From Erythroxylum novogranatense (Eukaryota > Streptophyta > Magnoliopsida > Malpighiales > Erythroxylaceae): 64,000 nt of DNA. Below are positions 46,571 to 59,314 of this stretch, in pieces. The stretch lies in contig CM057230.1 in assembly GCA_029891385.1 (NCBI GenBank), forward strand, positions 49,207,414-49,271,413, given 5' to 3'. Both the position numbers and the translations under genes were made by a program. The stretch's first letter is position 1. Each line of letters begins with the position of its first letter. The notes under the pieces are model-generated. The model searched no databases, was not told where the DNA came from, and saw nothing but the letters and a program-made list of their open reading frames with translations.

Positions 46571-49500
46571 TGTAGAGCCCGGCCTCTACCGCCATCACTC
46601 CAGGTATTGTCCTCTTTGGTACTTGGATGAGTCACCACTCGAACCCAAGACCTCAAGGTTTTGTTCCGCTTTTAACTTTTCAAATCATTTATAATAAATT
46701 TTCAAAATATTTTTACGAATTGCAAAACTCATTTTCACATTTCTCAAAAATTTCTCAAAACTTCCCCAAGTCATAAACAATTTCAAAAACACAAATGCAT
46801 CACAAATATAAACAAAAGCAAAATCACATAACACATCAAACGGTTTGGATCGGTCCAAAACGGAACGTACTGCACATTCTCGCATAGCAGTTTTGTGCAG
46901 CCGTGAATGCAACGTACTACACTTTTCTGCATAGCGGTCCAGTGTAGCCGTGGCTTATGGGAGTCCGAAATCGGAGCTTCATGCCACTAGCGGGCAGGCG
47001 GGAGAAGCCATTTAAAAACGAGACCAGTGCACTGACTCAAACTTATGGGACCTAACCAAACCTACATATCACATATCACACTTGAAAATTTCGTATTGCC
47101 CGAAGGCACATTTCAAAAGCTTTATTTTTCATATCTTGACATATCATATGCAAACATAATGGCATTTACAATTTCAACCCAAAACTTCGCATAACATTAA
47201 ATTCAAAGAATGCCAACACTTTAGCAGATTTTCAAATCATTCAAATACAATGAATTCAAACAATTTTGAAAGGACAATCCTCAAAAATGAACTTAATCTC
47301 ATGAACCTTCGAACAGGTCTTGAAGAATTCACCTTAATTTCCCTCCTGAAATATAAAAGTCTTAGTGCCCAGTCAGAAATCCTATTCTTAAACTAAAATG
47401 AAATTTCATAACTCTCCACACCGAACTCCAAAGTTCACCAGTTTGGTATCAATAAAAACCTCAAAGAGAACTCTACAACTTTCATGAAGGGTTTAAAAAC
47501 CAATATGGCCTCTAAGGGAGTTAAAAACTATTTCAAAGTTACTGCCCATAAAATGACCATATGAATAGTAACTGAAAATTTCCAACCCTCATAACTTCTT
47601 ACTCAAAATCCCTAAAATTGCATATTATACCTCAATGGAAAGGGTAAAAGATAATCTACATCTTCTACGAAGGATGCAAAAATCAATGAAGGCTCTAAAG
47701 GGGTGAAAAACCCTTCCAAAGATTCTGCCCAAATTTACCATATGAACAGTAAATGAACTAGGTTCAACCCTCATAAGTTTTTACTCCTAACTCCAAATAA
47801 GGCACATTATACACCATTAGAAAGCTATAAATAGGTGCTAAAATCTTCAATAAGAGCCCCCAATCCAATTCAAGCTCTAAGAGGGTCAAAAATACAAACA
47901 AAGTTTCTGCCCAATGAAACAGTAAAATTGACCAAATGAACAGTAATTGAAATTTTTCCAACCTCATAACTTTTTATTCCTAACTCCAAAAATTGCATAT
48001 AATACATCAATGGAAAGAGTAAAAGACATTCTACAACTATTATGAGGAAAGCAAAAATCAAAACAAGCTCTAAGGAGGTTAAAAAACCCTTCCAAAGATA
48101 CTGCACAAACATAACCCTTATCAACAGTAACTGAAATTTTTCAAACCTTATAACTTCTTCATCCTAAGTCCAACAGTGACAAATTATATATCATTGGAAA
48201 GATCTAAACATGTGCTACAATCTTGAAGAAGACCCCTTAACCCAATTCAATCTCTAAGAAGGTCACAAAAATTTGACAGAAACTTCCCCTAAAAATTAAG
48301 TAGCCAAAACTTCAATCTTTCAATCCAAACTCAAGTACCTGCACAAAAACCTCAATCTACACAATCTTCAATCTCCCAAATCATCAACCAATCTATATAA
48401 ACCCATCAATTAACTCAAAATGGCAGCAACCTCACTCCTATACATCTACTCATTTTTTCAATTTCATACATACTACAATACCACTTTAGCAAATTTCCAA
48501 ACCATTCATTCAAACACAATGTCTCACAATTTAACATATTAAAATCTCAATCAATCACACATAATGAAATTCAAACAATTATTTCCATTTTATAAAAACA
48601 TTCAAAACCATTGAAAGTAACAATTGAATCGATTTATTAAAAATTTTCCGAAACAATTGTAGTCATTTTCTAATCATTCCAAAATCAACGAATTTCGTCA
48701 ATCAAAAATCATAATGTTCATACATTAACATAAATAATATTTATAAACATTTTGCTTCTTGATTTTTCAAAAAAACAATAGTAGCTTATAATTCAAAATA
48801 TAAATACATTACTCACCTCAATTTCATGCTTGGAGCTAGATTAAAGCTTCAATTTCTCCTTTCCTTTCCATAATTTTCCCTAATTCAAAAACATAAACCC
48901 TAATTACCTATCATCCAAAATTAAACATAACCTAAGGCATAATCATCAAAATTGAACTTATAAATTACAAACCCATACCATTTCCAAGGTTTCTAAAAAA
49001 AATCTCATTAAAAACTTAAAGATCAAAATTCGCTTCTTACCTCAATCTCCTCCAATTTCGGATTTTCTTGGGTTAAAGTGGAGCTCTCATGCTTTTCCAT
49101 CTTTTTCCTCATGAATCTACTCAAATATCCTCTTGGAATCTCCCAAAAATCGAAAACCCTACATTATTTTCCTCTTCTTTCTCCCATCACCGAAACTTCT
49201 CTCTTCTCCCTTCTTATTTCTCTTCTTTTGTTCTCTTTTTCCTCAAGGGTCATGCTCCTCTAGCTCAAAACGACAGCCCCTCCATTTATTCACTTAATAA
49301 TAGCTAAATGACCGTTTTGTCCATCCACATAAGCTTTAAAACATAACCCTTTAAGTAAACTTCCAAAACTGCCCCTGAACTTTATTTCAATTCATGCTTA
49401 CTTTAGGATATTTTTCTCACCATCAAATTGAAGGAATTTGCCAAAACTTCCTTATAGAGAAATGTTCCTCATTGTCTTAGTTTCATAACTCACCAAAATC

Positions 49501-51400
49501 ATTTAATTTGGAGCACTACATCAAAAGTTATGCTCCAAACATTTCGAGTATGTCCTATGCTAAAACATTTTCCAAAATGTTATTTCCCATCCAAACATTT
49601 ACATCTTTAAAGAATAAATTGAAACTTAAGTCCTTCTGAACAGTTGTAGCTCTATTTCTCTAGTTTAATCCAAATTAAGAATCACCTCATTTGGATTGCT
49701 AGAGCAAAAGTTATGGCCAAATTACTTTCAGATTATTCTAATCCAAGACTGAACACTAATCTGAAATTCAATTCAGAAATTGAAAGTCTTAGGGGCTAAA
49801 TTGAAATTTAATTCCTTCATATGATTTGTAGCCCCATGTCTCAATTTTATTTTACCTTAAGAATCACTTCAATCGGATCTCCACAGATCCCAAATTTTGC
49901 AAAAGACTGAACCATGTTCAAAAAATTTCCTAACTCACTTTGATTGAATCAATCACCCTCAATTTAATCTCATAAAAGTACAAATTTCCCCTGAGATGTA
50001 GGTAATTGTCTTAGGAATCCAACGCTTTAAAATCCAAGTTAATCGGATGTCGGACGGAAAAGTTATAAGCAAAAGATTGAAGAGGGGTCATATTTCCTAT
50101 AATATGAAAATAATAATTAAATAATAAAAAAATAATTAATAATAAAAATCAACCTCGCGAGATTGCTCCTGAAAAATTTTTCTTTTTTTCTTTTTTTATT
50201 ACATAAATATATGTATATATAATATATATATGTATACTGAATTTTTCAAAAATCATATCTTTTGTTTTCGAATTTCAAATTTGACAAATTTGGTATCAAT
50301 CGAAAGCTTAAAGGAAGATCTACAACTTCCATGAAGAACTGAAAACTCAATTTTGTCTCTAAAGGGGTCAAAAATCTAATCAAAGATACTACCCCTATTT
50401 AATGTATCCCCAAATAGTGGTCAACTTTGAAAATTTCTATCTTCATTTCCAAAGTCCAAAAATTTCACACTTTATTTCAATGAAAAGATCATAAAGTCAC
50501 CTACAACTTTCATAAAGGACAGAGAAATCAATTTGACCTCTAAAGAAGTCAAATTTTCAATCAAAAGTTCTGTCCTCTAATAATCATGCTAAACAGTAAT
50601 AGAAACTTCCAAAAATCATAACTTCACATTCCATGATCGAAAAATTGTATACTTTATATCAAACTAAAGATCAAATCAAAATCTTCAATTTTCATGAATA
50701 ACTTAAAGGCTAATTCAACCTCTAACTAGGTTAATTTTTCAGTCAAAGATTCTGCTAGAATATGTGTCATCCTAAAGCACATCCAAACTTTACAATTTCA
50801 TATCTTTTAATTCTCACATCCACTAATTGCATATTATACATCATTGGAAAGCTATAAACTTCCTCTATAGCTTTCATGTTGACCATTTACTCTAATTCAA
50901 ACCAAATCAATACAGAATTTGGCTTTAAAGCAGTACACACAAAATTTCTTTTAATAGCATTATTCAAACAAAGCAAAATAATATTTAACTTTGATTGATC
51001 ATAACTTTCACTCACGATATCGAAAAATATCTAACTTTATGGCGACAGAAAGTTCTCAATAGAAGCTACAATTTTTATGAAGATCATTTTCTCAAATTCT
51101 GCCTAAATCAAAAAGTCAACTCTCTATGACCAAAAAGTCAAACTTTTCTTAATTCTTCATATTCTCGCACTTTTTCTCTTTATTTCTTGCTTTTCAACTT
51201 AATTTTCAATCAACTCATTCACTTTAACTTTCATAACTCATACCAATCTACTCAAATATCAAAGTCATCTAATCTAAATAATTCTTTTCTCATCTATTTT
51301 CCTTAAGGCAAAAATATCTATAACACAAGTCATATACAAAAACTCTCATTTAATTTCATTTTCATATTTCTAATTTCTACTAAAAGTTCGGGGCCCAATA
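46571..51400 (-). repeat. 3' LTR of the non-autonomous element
   Basis: On the plus strand it runs TGTAGAGCCCGG to GGGCCCAATA. Recurring 'cataact..aaattgcata.tatat.catggaaag' type motifs lie about 182 bp apart at 47591, 47773, 47966 and 48150, and again at 50255, 50437, 50618, 50800 and 51001. The CCGA..GCGTTGGATTC block is at about 50014-50058 (minus). Confidence 0.8.
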
Positions 51401-51898
51401 TTTCTCCCCCTCTTAAAAGAATTTTGTCCTCGAAATTCATACTTAAGTAATCATCAAGTACTTGCTTCCAATTGACCTTAATCACTCACTTTATTATCTA
51501 ATTCCTTATCACTCATATTCTTCACTTATTCAACATATTTCATTTCTTATATCAAACCACAAAAATCATATCAAATCACTATGTCCATAAAGCAATATCT
51601 CTTAACATATTTCATAAGTCATTTGTCTTATGTTTTAATGAACCTTCATATGGGCCAACCATCATCAAATAGTCGTTTGTACCTCTTTACATATATTTCT
51701 ATCATCAATAATTTCTAATCTTACTTTCCACAAGCACATTCTTATAATCAATCATATTCTTAACACCCAAATCAAACAATCATTTTGGTACAATCACCTC
51801 ATGTTCACATTCTCACTAATTCAATCAAATCGATTCCACACTCTCAACAATCATATATGCCCATGTATCATCCTAATACTAGGCTCTGATACCATAAA
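51401..51898 (-). other. Short internal region: PPT and PBS without coding domains
   Basis: On the minus strand AATTTCGAGGACAAAATTC is followed by the purine run TTTTAAGAGGGGGAGAAA against the 3' LTR. At the other end, 51882-51894 is the reverse complement of TGGTATCAGAGCC, four bases from the 5' LTR. About 450 bp of AT-rich filler lie between, without open protein domains. Confidence 0.85.
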
Positions 51899-54800
51899 TG
51901 TTGGGACCCGATCTCAGGACCGGACCCCAATCGGCAAACGAAACGAAACCGAAGGAAAGTGAACTCTTAATGCGAAAGATATCGAAACCGAATCGAACAC
52001 ATAACTTTCCCGCATAGCGGTCAATGAAACAGTAAAATTGACTAAATGAACAGTAATTGAAATTTTCCATCCTCATAACTTTTTATTCCTAAGTCCAAAA
52101 ATTGCATATAATACATCAATGGAAAGAGTAAAAGACAATCTACAACTATTATGAGGAAAGAAAAAATCAAAACAGGCTCTAAGGAGGTGAAAAACCCTTC
52201 CAAAGATACTGCACAAACATAACCCTTATCAACAGTAACTGAAATTTTTCAAACCTTATAACTTTTTCATCCTAAGTCCAAAAGTGACAAATTATATATC
52301 ATTGGAAAGCTCTAAACATGTGCTACAATCTTTAAGAAGACCCCCAACCCAATTCAAGCTCTAAGAAAGTCAAAAACACAAGCCAAGTTTCTGTTTCTGT
52401 CAAATTTTTACAAAAATTTGACAACACTTCCCCTAAAAATCAACTAGCCAAAACTTCAATCTTTCAATCCAAACTCAAGTACCTGCACAAAAACCTCAAT
52501 CTACACAATATTCAATCTCCCAAATCATCAACCAATCTATATAAACCCATCAATTAACTCAAAATGGCAGCAACCTCACTCCTATACATCTACTCATTTT
52601 GTCAATTTCATACATACTACAATACCACTTTAGCAAATTTCCAAATCATTCATTCAAACACAATGTCTCACAATTTCACATATTAAAATCTCAATCAATC
52701 ACACATAATGAAATTCAAACAATTATTTCCATTTTATCAAAACATTCAAAACTATTAAAAGTAACAATTGAATCAATTTATTAAAAATGTCCGAAAAAAT
52801 TGTAGTCATTTTCTAATCATTCCAAAATCAACGAATTTCTTCAATAAAAATCATAATGTTCATACATAACATAAATAATATTTATAAAAATTTTGCTTCT
52901 TGATTTTCAAAAACACAATAGTAGCTTATAATTCAAAATATAAATACATTACCCACCTCAATTACATGCTTGGAGCTAGATTAAAGCTTCAATTTCTCCA
53001 TTCCTTTCCATAATTTTCCCTAATTCAAAAACATAAACCCTAATTACTTATCATCCAAAATTAAACATAACCTAAGGCATAATCATCAAAATTGAACTTA
53101 TAAATCACAAACCCATACCATTTATAAGGTTTCTAAACTAAAACCTCATTAAAAACTTAAAGATCAAAATTCGCTTCTTACCTCAATCTCCTCCAATTTC
53201 GGATTTTCTTGGGTTAAAGTGGAGCTCTCATGTTTTTCCACCTTTTCCCTCAAGAATCTACTCAAATATCCTCTTGGAATCTCCCAAAAATTAAAAAAAA
53301 AAACCCTACATTATTTTCCTCTTCTTTCTCCCATCACCGAAACTTCTCTCTTCTCCCTTCTTATTTCTCTTCTTTTGTTCTCTTTTTCCTCAAGGGTCGT
53401 GCTCCTCTAGTTCAAAATGACAGCTCCTCCATTTATTCACTTAATAATAGCTAAATGACCCTTTTTTTCCCTCCACATAAGCTTGAAAATATAACCCTTT
53501 AAGTAAACTTTCAAAACTGCCCCTGAACTTTATTTCAATTCATGCTTACTTTAGGACATTTTTTTCACCATTAAATTGAAGAAATTTGCCAAAACTTCCT
53601 TTTAGAGAAATATTCCTCATTGTCTTATTTCATAACTCACCAAAACATTTAATTTGGAGCACTACATCAAAAGTTATGCTCCAAACATTTCGAGTATGTC
53701 CTATGCTAAAATATTTTCCAACACGTTATTTTCCATCCAAAAATTGACATCTTAAAGACTAAATTGAAATATAAGTCCTTCTGAATAGTTGTAGCTCTAT
53801 TTCTCTAGTTTAATCCAAATCAAGAATCACCTCATTTGGATTACTAGAGCAAAGGTTATGGCCAAAATACTTTCAGATTTTTCTAATCCAAGACTGAACA
53901 CTAATCTGAAATTCAATTCAAAAATTGAAAGTCTTAGGGGATAAATTGAAATTTAATTCCTTCATATGATTTGTATCCCCATGTCTCAATTTTATTTTTC
54001 CTCAAGAATCACTTCAATTGGATCCCCATAGATCCCGAATTTCGCAAAAGACTGAACCATGTTCTGAAAATTTCTTAACTCACTTTGATTGAATCAATCA
54101 CCCTCAATTTAATCTCATAAAAATACAAATTTTCCCTGAGAATGTAGATAATTGTCTTAGGAATCCAAAGCTTTAAAAATCAAGTCAATCGGACGTCGGA
54201 CGAAAAAGTTATAAGCAAAAGATTGAAGAGGGGTCATATTTCCTATAATATGGAAATAATAATTAAAAAATAAAAAATTAATTAATAATAAGATTGCTCC
54301 TGAAAATTTTTTCTTTTTTTTCTTTTTTTAATACTTATATATATATAATGTATATATATGTATATCTGAATTTTTCAAAAATCATATCTTTTGTTTCCGA
54401 ATTTCAAATTTGACAAATTTGGTATCAATCGAAAGTTTAAAGGAAGATCTACAACTTCCATGAAGAACTGAAAACTCAATTTTGTCTCTAAAGGGGTCAA
54501 AAATCCAATCAAAGATACTACCCATATTTAATGTATCCCCAAACAGTGGTCAACTTTGAAAATTTCTATCTTCATTTCCAAAGTCCAAAAATTTCACACT
54601 TTATATCAATGTAAAGATCATAAAGTCACCTACAACTTTTATCAAGGACAGAGAAATCAATTTGACCTCTAAAGAAGTCAAATTTCCAATCAAAAGTTCT
54701 GTCCTCTAATAATCATACTAAATAGTAATAGAAACTTCCAAAAATCATAACTTCACATTCCATGATCCAAAAATTGCATACTTTATATAAAACTAAATAT

Positions 54801-55089
54801 CAAATCAAAATCTTCAACTTTTATGAATAACTTAAAGGCTAATTCAACCTCTAACTAGGTCAATTTTTCAGTCAAAGATTCTGCAGAATATGTGTCATCC
54901 TAAAGCACATCCAAACTTTACAATTTCATATCTTTTAATTCTCACATCCAATAATTGCATATTATACTTCATTGGAAAGCTATAAACTTCCTCTACAGCT
55001 TTCATGTTGACCACTTATTCTAATTCAAACCAAATCAATACAAAATTTGGCTTTAAAGCAGTACACACAAAATTTTTCTTAATAGCATA
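51899..55089 (-). repeat. 5' LTR of the non-autonomous element, truncated
   Basis: On the plus strand it starts TGTTGGGACCC and then joins sequence equivalent to 47912 onward, so it lacks about 0.97 kb present in the other LTR. At about 55089 it stops short, 0.43 kb before the expected end, and copia sequence begins. Confidence 0.8.
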
Positions 55090-55396
55090 ATTCGGGATGG
55101 ACCATTGCACCAGCATTTTTCATGTCTGCAAGTTGCTTTTGCAACATTACACTAACAGAAGCCAAAATATAGTACTTGGTAGTCTTATTATCGTTCTACC
55201 ATCGCTCATGTTATTGGACTTGCTCAAAAGTTGACTTGTCACTCGGAGGTATAGGCTCATTATCCATTAATACTCATAAAATTTGTTCATATTGGAGAAT
55301 GATGTCGAGGTTACGCCTCCATTCATTAAATTTCTCTCCGTTTTCCAATTTGTTATTAGTTAAGAGCATTGTGAGTGGATTCATATTGTGGTGATT
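55090..55396 (-). pseudogene. gag: Ty1/copia gag fragment
   Basis: Read on the minus strand from about 55390: MNPLTMLLTNNKLENGEKF, NEWRRNLDIILQYEQIL, PSDKSTFEQ, KYYILASVSVMLQKQLADM, KNAGAMV. This is the N-terminal gag (UBN2-like) pattern of copia elements, with stops and at least one shift. It ends abruptly at the junction with the truncated LTR. Confidence 0.75.
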
Positions 55397-56642
55397 ATGT
55401 CTAAAAATATAAATTATTAAAGAATAAGCATACTAGTCAACAATATTGGAACTTTGTATAAAATCATGATGCATGTATGCATGATGATATATTTAATAAA
55501 AATTAAAAAATTAAAACTTTATACAACGGTTATTTTTATGATCTATAACTGACTAAGTGACAGTGGGTCATTTTATCCATTAAAAGATAAACTAGGACCC
55601 TCCCACTGAAAAAGTTACCAAGCATCTTCATGCCTAACTTTTTAAAAAGCACCATAATTTGGTCTATACATTTATCAATAGAGCTACGGTGGGTAAGTTA
55701 TTGATAAAATATGTTGAGTATGTAACCATTTGATTCATCCACTAAAGGTACTTGCAAACCATGCCTCAATGAGAGGTCATATTTGCTACCAATGAGTTGA
55801 CTTACCCTTTAGGAGACCCAAACCATGCAATATCTACGATTCATGTTCTCTGATAGGGAGTCACACTTCACCACATGCAAATAGGCCATCATATGGAGAC
55901 CATTGACTCTCACATGAGCATCCTATCCCACTCAATCTTTTTAGTCTTTAAGTTTTAATAAATATCATCTTGTCTAGATGCAATTTATTAATTATCTTAT
56001 ATTGTTTCATTATATATCTCATACATAATGAATGCATGGCAAAACCCAAGGTTAGCAATTATTCTAAATGACATACATTCACATAATATCGAATATTATT
56101 AGCATCCATCCATCTATTCATCTCATGAATTATAAAGCTACTTTTGATTGTCCATCCTAGAACATAAATAAGTACAAGGCTCTTTGGCCCATAAAAAGAA
56201 TTTCGTAGACTTGGATCTTCCACTTTGAACTCTTCGCTCATAGTCAATAGGAAAACAAAAAAACACTTGCAACACTCACAAAACTGAAGATGTCAAGAGA
56301 AACACAAAATTCCACCACTTGAAAAACCCATAAAATCAAAACTGCCATTACACAATATCATAAACCAAAACCATTATCTATTCTTTTCTTCGATCTATGG
56401 TTGCTTCATCTTCAACATTACAGAAATTTGTACATTACAAAATAAAAAATAGAAAAATAAAGACAAAGAGGAAACATGGCGATGAAAGGCCACCCTCCTT
56501 GTTACAAACCAAACGAAGAAATTTTACGAGGTAAATCTATATTCTATGGACAACCAAAAGAGCAAAACATACATCATATATATTTCTATCACAAAAAAAT
56601 ATACAACATACATAAATATAGGAATTGAATTATGCATAAAAA
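55397..56642 (-). other. Leader of the minus-strand copia element
   Basis: About 1.2 kb lie between the gag fragment and the PBS. No coding region was recognised. It may include older inserted material. Confidence 0.4.
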
Positions 56643-56658
56643 TGGCTCCAATACCAAT
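56643..56658 (-). other. Primer binding site of the minus-strand copia element
   Basis: The minus strand reads TTGGTATTGGAGCCA, close to the tRNA-Met type TGGTATCAGAGCC, next to the LTR end. Confidence 0.7.
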
Positions 56659-57602
56659 TGATGGATCGAAAAACAATGTCACACTAGATTTCAAAAACTT
56701 TTTCCGAAATCAAAATGCAACGAAAGCAAGATAACTAAATCAACATGTTTTAATCCATACATGATACGGTATTAGAAAAATAAATAACATAACATCATGA
56801 TCAAAATTTTACCAACTCCCTTGTTACAACTTTGACTCCTCGCTATTGTATCATCTCCTCGCTATTGTACTCTCAACCAATCTAATTTACCATTGTTCTC
56901 CTTATAAAACTTAGTTAACAAGATCCTTTCGTGGGAAAAGAGAAGAAATATTGTAAAGATTTTTCTCTTATGATCAACTAGTTAAAAGAACCAAAATGAG
57001 ACCCTCTCATTCCTAATTTTGGCTATATCATGAAAGAAAGGAGGGGGGAGCAAGTTCAACCAATGCACCACTTCATTCTTTTAATCAAAATGAAAGAGAG
57101 GCCAATAAATCAGACATTCTCATTTGTTTAACATGGATAGATGAAAAGAAAAAAAACAAAAATAAGACACTTTCATTTTCGGTCAAATGATGAAAGAAGG
57201 GATAGAGAGCAACAAATGCACTACTTCCTTCTTTAATCAAATGAATGCTAAAAGGTTTATATGTTTTTCTACATGCCAACATTAAATGACAACCATTAAA
57301 CCATTTAATGATAAGACCATTAAATCATTTAATGAGGACATCATTAAACCATTTACTGATGATGAAGCATGATAAAAACCCACCTTATATTTAGCAATTC
57401 AATGCCAAATGTGCAGCTGTCTATTTAGCTATATAAAACTGAAATCTACATCATTGTGGATTTCGATTTTTCCCTCCTTTTGTCTTTACAAATATTGTTT
57501 CGATTTGAGTAATCTAATTAATCAAATCAAACCAAAATGTAGCCCAATATTAAATGTTCACTTTAGGCTTCTAATTAACAATTAATTAGTGTAAGCCCAA
57601 CA
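56659..57602 (-). repeat. 5' LTR of the minus-strand copia element
   Basis: Minus strand TGTTGGGCTTACAC to CGATCCATCA, 944 bp. The end adjoins the PBS and the gag fragment lies further on, so the order is correct for a copia 5' end. Confidence 0.7.
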
Positions 57603-57628
57603 TTTAATATAGCGCCCCCTTACTGTAG

Positions 57629-59314
57629 TGTTGGACCCCGAACTTTTGATGATAATGAGAAATATTAAAATAAATATTAATGAGAAATAAATTGGTGAGA
57701 CAATTTATAAATTTAAGAAAAGTAGCTAAAATTAAGAAAAATTTATGAGAAAAGAATTGTTTAGTTTTGAGGACTTTGATATTTGAATGAAGTTATATGG
57801 ATTATGAGAGGAAAGAGAATGAGTTAATTGAAATGGGAGTGGAAAATCAAAAAATAAAGAAAGAAAGTGAGAGAATTTGAAAAAAATTAAGAAAGTTGAC
57901 TTTTGGAGATAGAAAGTTTGACTTGAGATAGTTAACTTTTTGTTTGAAGCAAAATTTGAGAAAATTGTCTTTTCGAAACTTGTAGTTTATGTCAAGAGCT
58001 TTCTGTAGCCATAAAGTTTGATATTTTTCGATATCGGAAGTGAGAGTTATGATCAGTCAAAGTTCGCTTGGAGTTTAACTTTTTGAAGAAAAAATTGACT
58101 TTTTGATTTAGGCCAAATTCGAGAAAATGATCAACATGAAAATTGTAGCCTATCTCGAGAGCTTTTTGTGGACATAAAGTTTGCCATTTTTCGATGTCGA
58201 GATTGAGAGATATGATTTTTCAAAGATATGCTTTGTTTTGAAAATGCTATTAAATATAGATTTGTGTGTTCTATGCTTCGAGGCCACTCGTCGTATGGAT
58301 TTAGTCTGAATTGGAGTAAGTAGTCTTCATAAAAGTTTTAGATGATGTTTTTATTTTTCCATTGATATAAAGTTTGCAATTTTTCGATATCGGGGCTAGG
58401 AGTTATGAGCGATTAAAAATTGGAAGTCGTTTAGGAAAAGCTGTTTTGGACATAATCTTTGATTGAGTTTTTGACCTCTTTCGAGACCTAATTTGATTTT
58501 GAGTACTTCAGGGAAGTTGTATAGCTTCCTTTGATCTTTTTATTCACACCAAATTTGTCAAATTCTGAGTTCGGGATCGAGAGATATGATTTTTGAAAAG
58601 TTTGGTTTTGAAGTTCGGTTACTTTGTTTTTAATCCGATCCCTTTTGTAATCTTTTGCTTATAATTCCTTCGTCTGACATCCGATTGATTTGATTCTCGA
58701 AGCGTTGGATTCCTAAGACAATTAATTTCATTTTCTTGAAGAATTATGATTTTTAGGAGATTAAATAGAAAGAGATTGATTGAACCAAAGTAGGAGATTT
58801 GGTTATAGGTTATAAGTTGGATAATTTTTTGAACATGGTTCGGTATTTTGCCAAATTCGGGAGCTTTACAACTCCGATTGAGTTGATTCTTAAGGCAAAA
58901 TAAAATTAAGATATGGGGCTACAAATCATGTGAATGACTTGAATTTTAATTTAGTCCCAAAGATTGTCAATTTCTGGAATTAAGATGGGTTTATGTTCAG
59001 TCTCGGATTTTGTGCAGGTCTGATAGTATTTTGGCTATAACTTCTTCGTTTCTGATCCGAATTGAGCGCGGTTGGTGGCGTTGGATTCGTATGATTGAGA
59101 GGAACAATTTTTAAGCAGAAAGTTTGTCCAAATTATTTCATTTAGATGCTTGAAAACAGGACGCAAGCTATCAGATTTTGAAAATCCTGTGCAGGGGTAT
59201 TTTGGGTTTTCACTTAAAAGGAGGGGCATTTTGGTCTTTTAAGCCATCATTTTAAATGGTGTGGCACTACATATAAAAGAGATAGTCATTTGTGAAAGGA
59301 GGAAGCTCGATTAT
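57629..59314 (+). repeat. Truncated Ty3/gypsy LTR, plus strand
   Basis: It begins TGTTGGACCCCGAACTTTTG, similar to the LTR of the non-autonomous element read in reverse (TATTGGGCCCCGAAC), and shares its recurring motif (here at 58046, 58209, 58402 and 58583, ending in gttatga or gatatga). It carries the CCGA..GCGTTGGATTC block at 58669-58713 and a variant near 59040-59085. It is cut at 59314 by the next element. Confidence 0.75.

Larger units (their letters stand above)
46571..55089 (-). mobile_element. Non-autonomous gypsy-derived element with giant LTRs
   Basis: In minus orientation the order is a partial 5' LTR (51899-55089), PBS, about 0.5 kb internal, PPT and a full 3' LTR (46571-51400, 4830 bp). 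The internal part lacks gag and pol domains; only a trace of the integrase tail (minus-strand cgaggacaaaattc) remains beside the PPT. Its ends TATTGGGCCCC..CTACA are like those of element A. It resembles a LARD-type or internally deleted element that would need another element's proteins. Confidence 0.8.

Noticed and set aside
49078..49307. Conserved frames also found at 53219-53454
   Set aside because: They lie in the duplicated LTRs of the non-autonomous element, frames differ between copies, and the composition is pyrimidine-biased.
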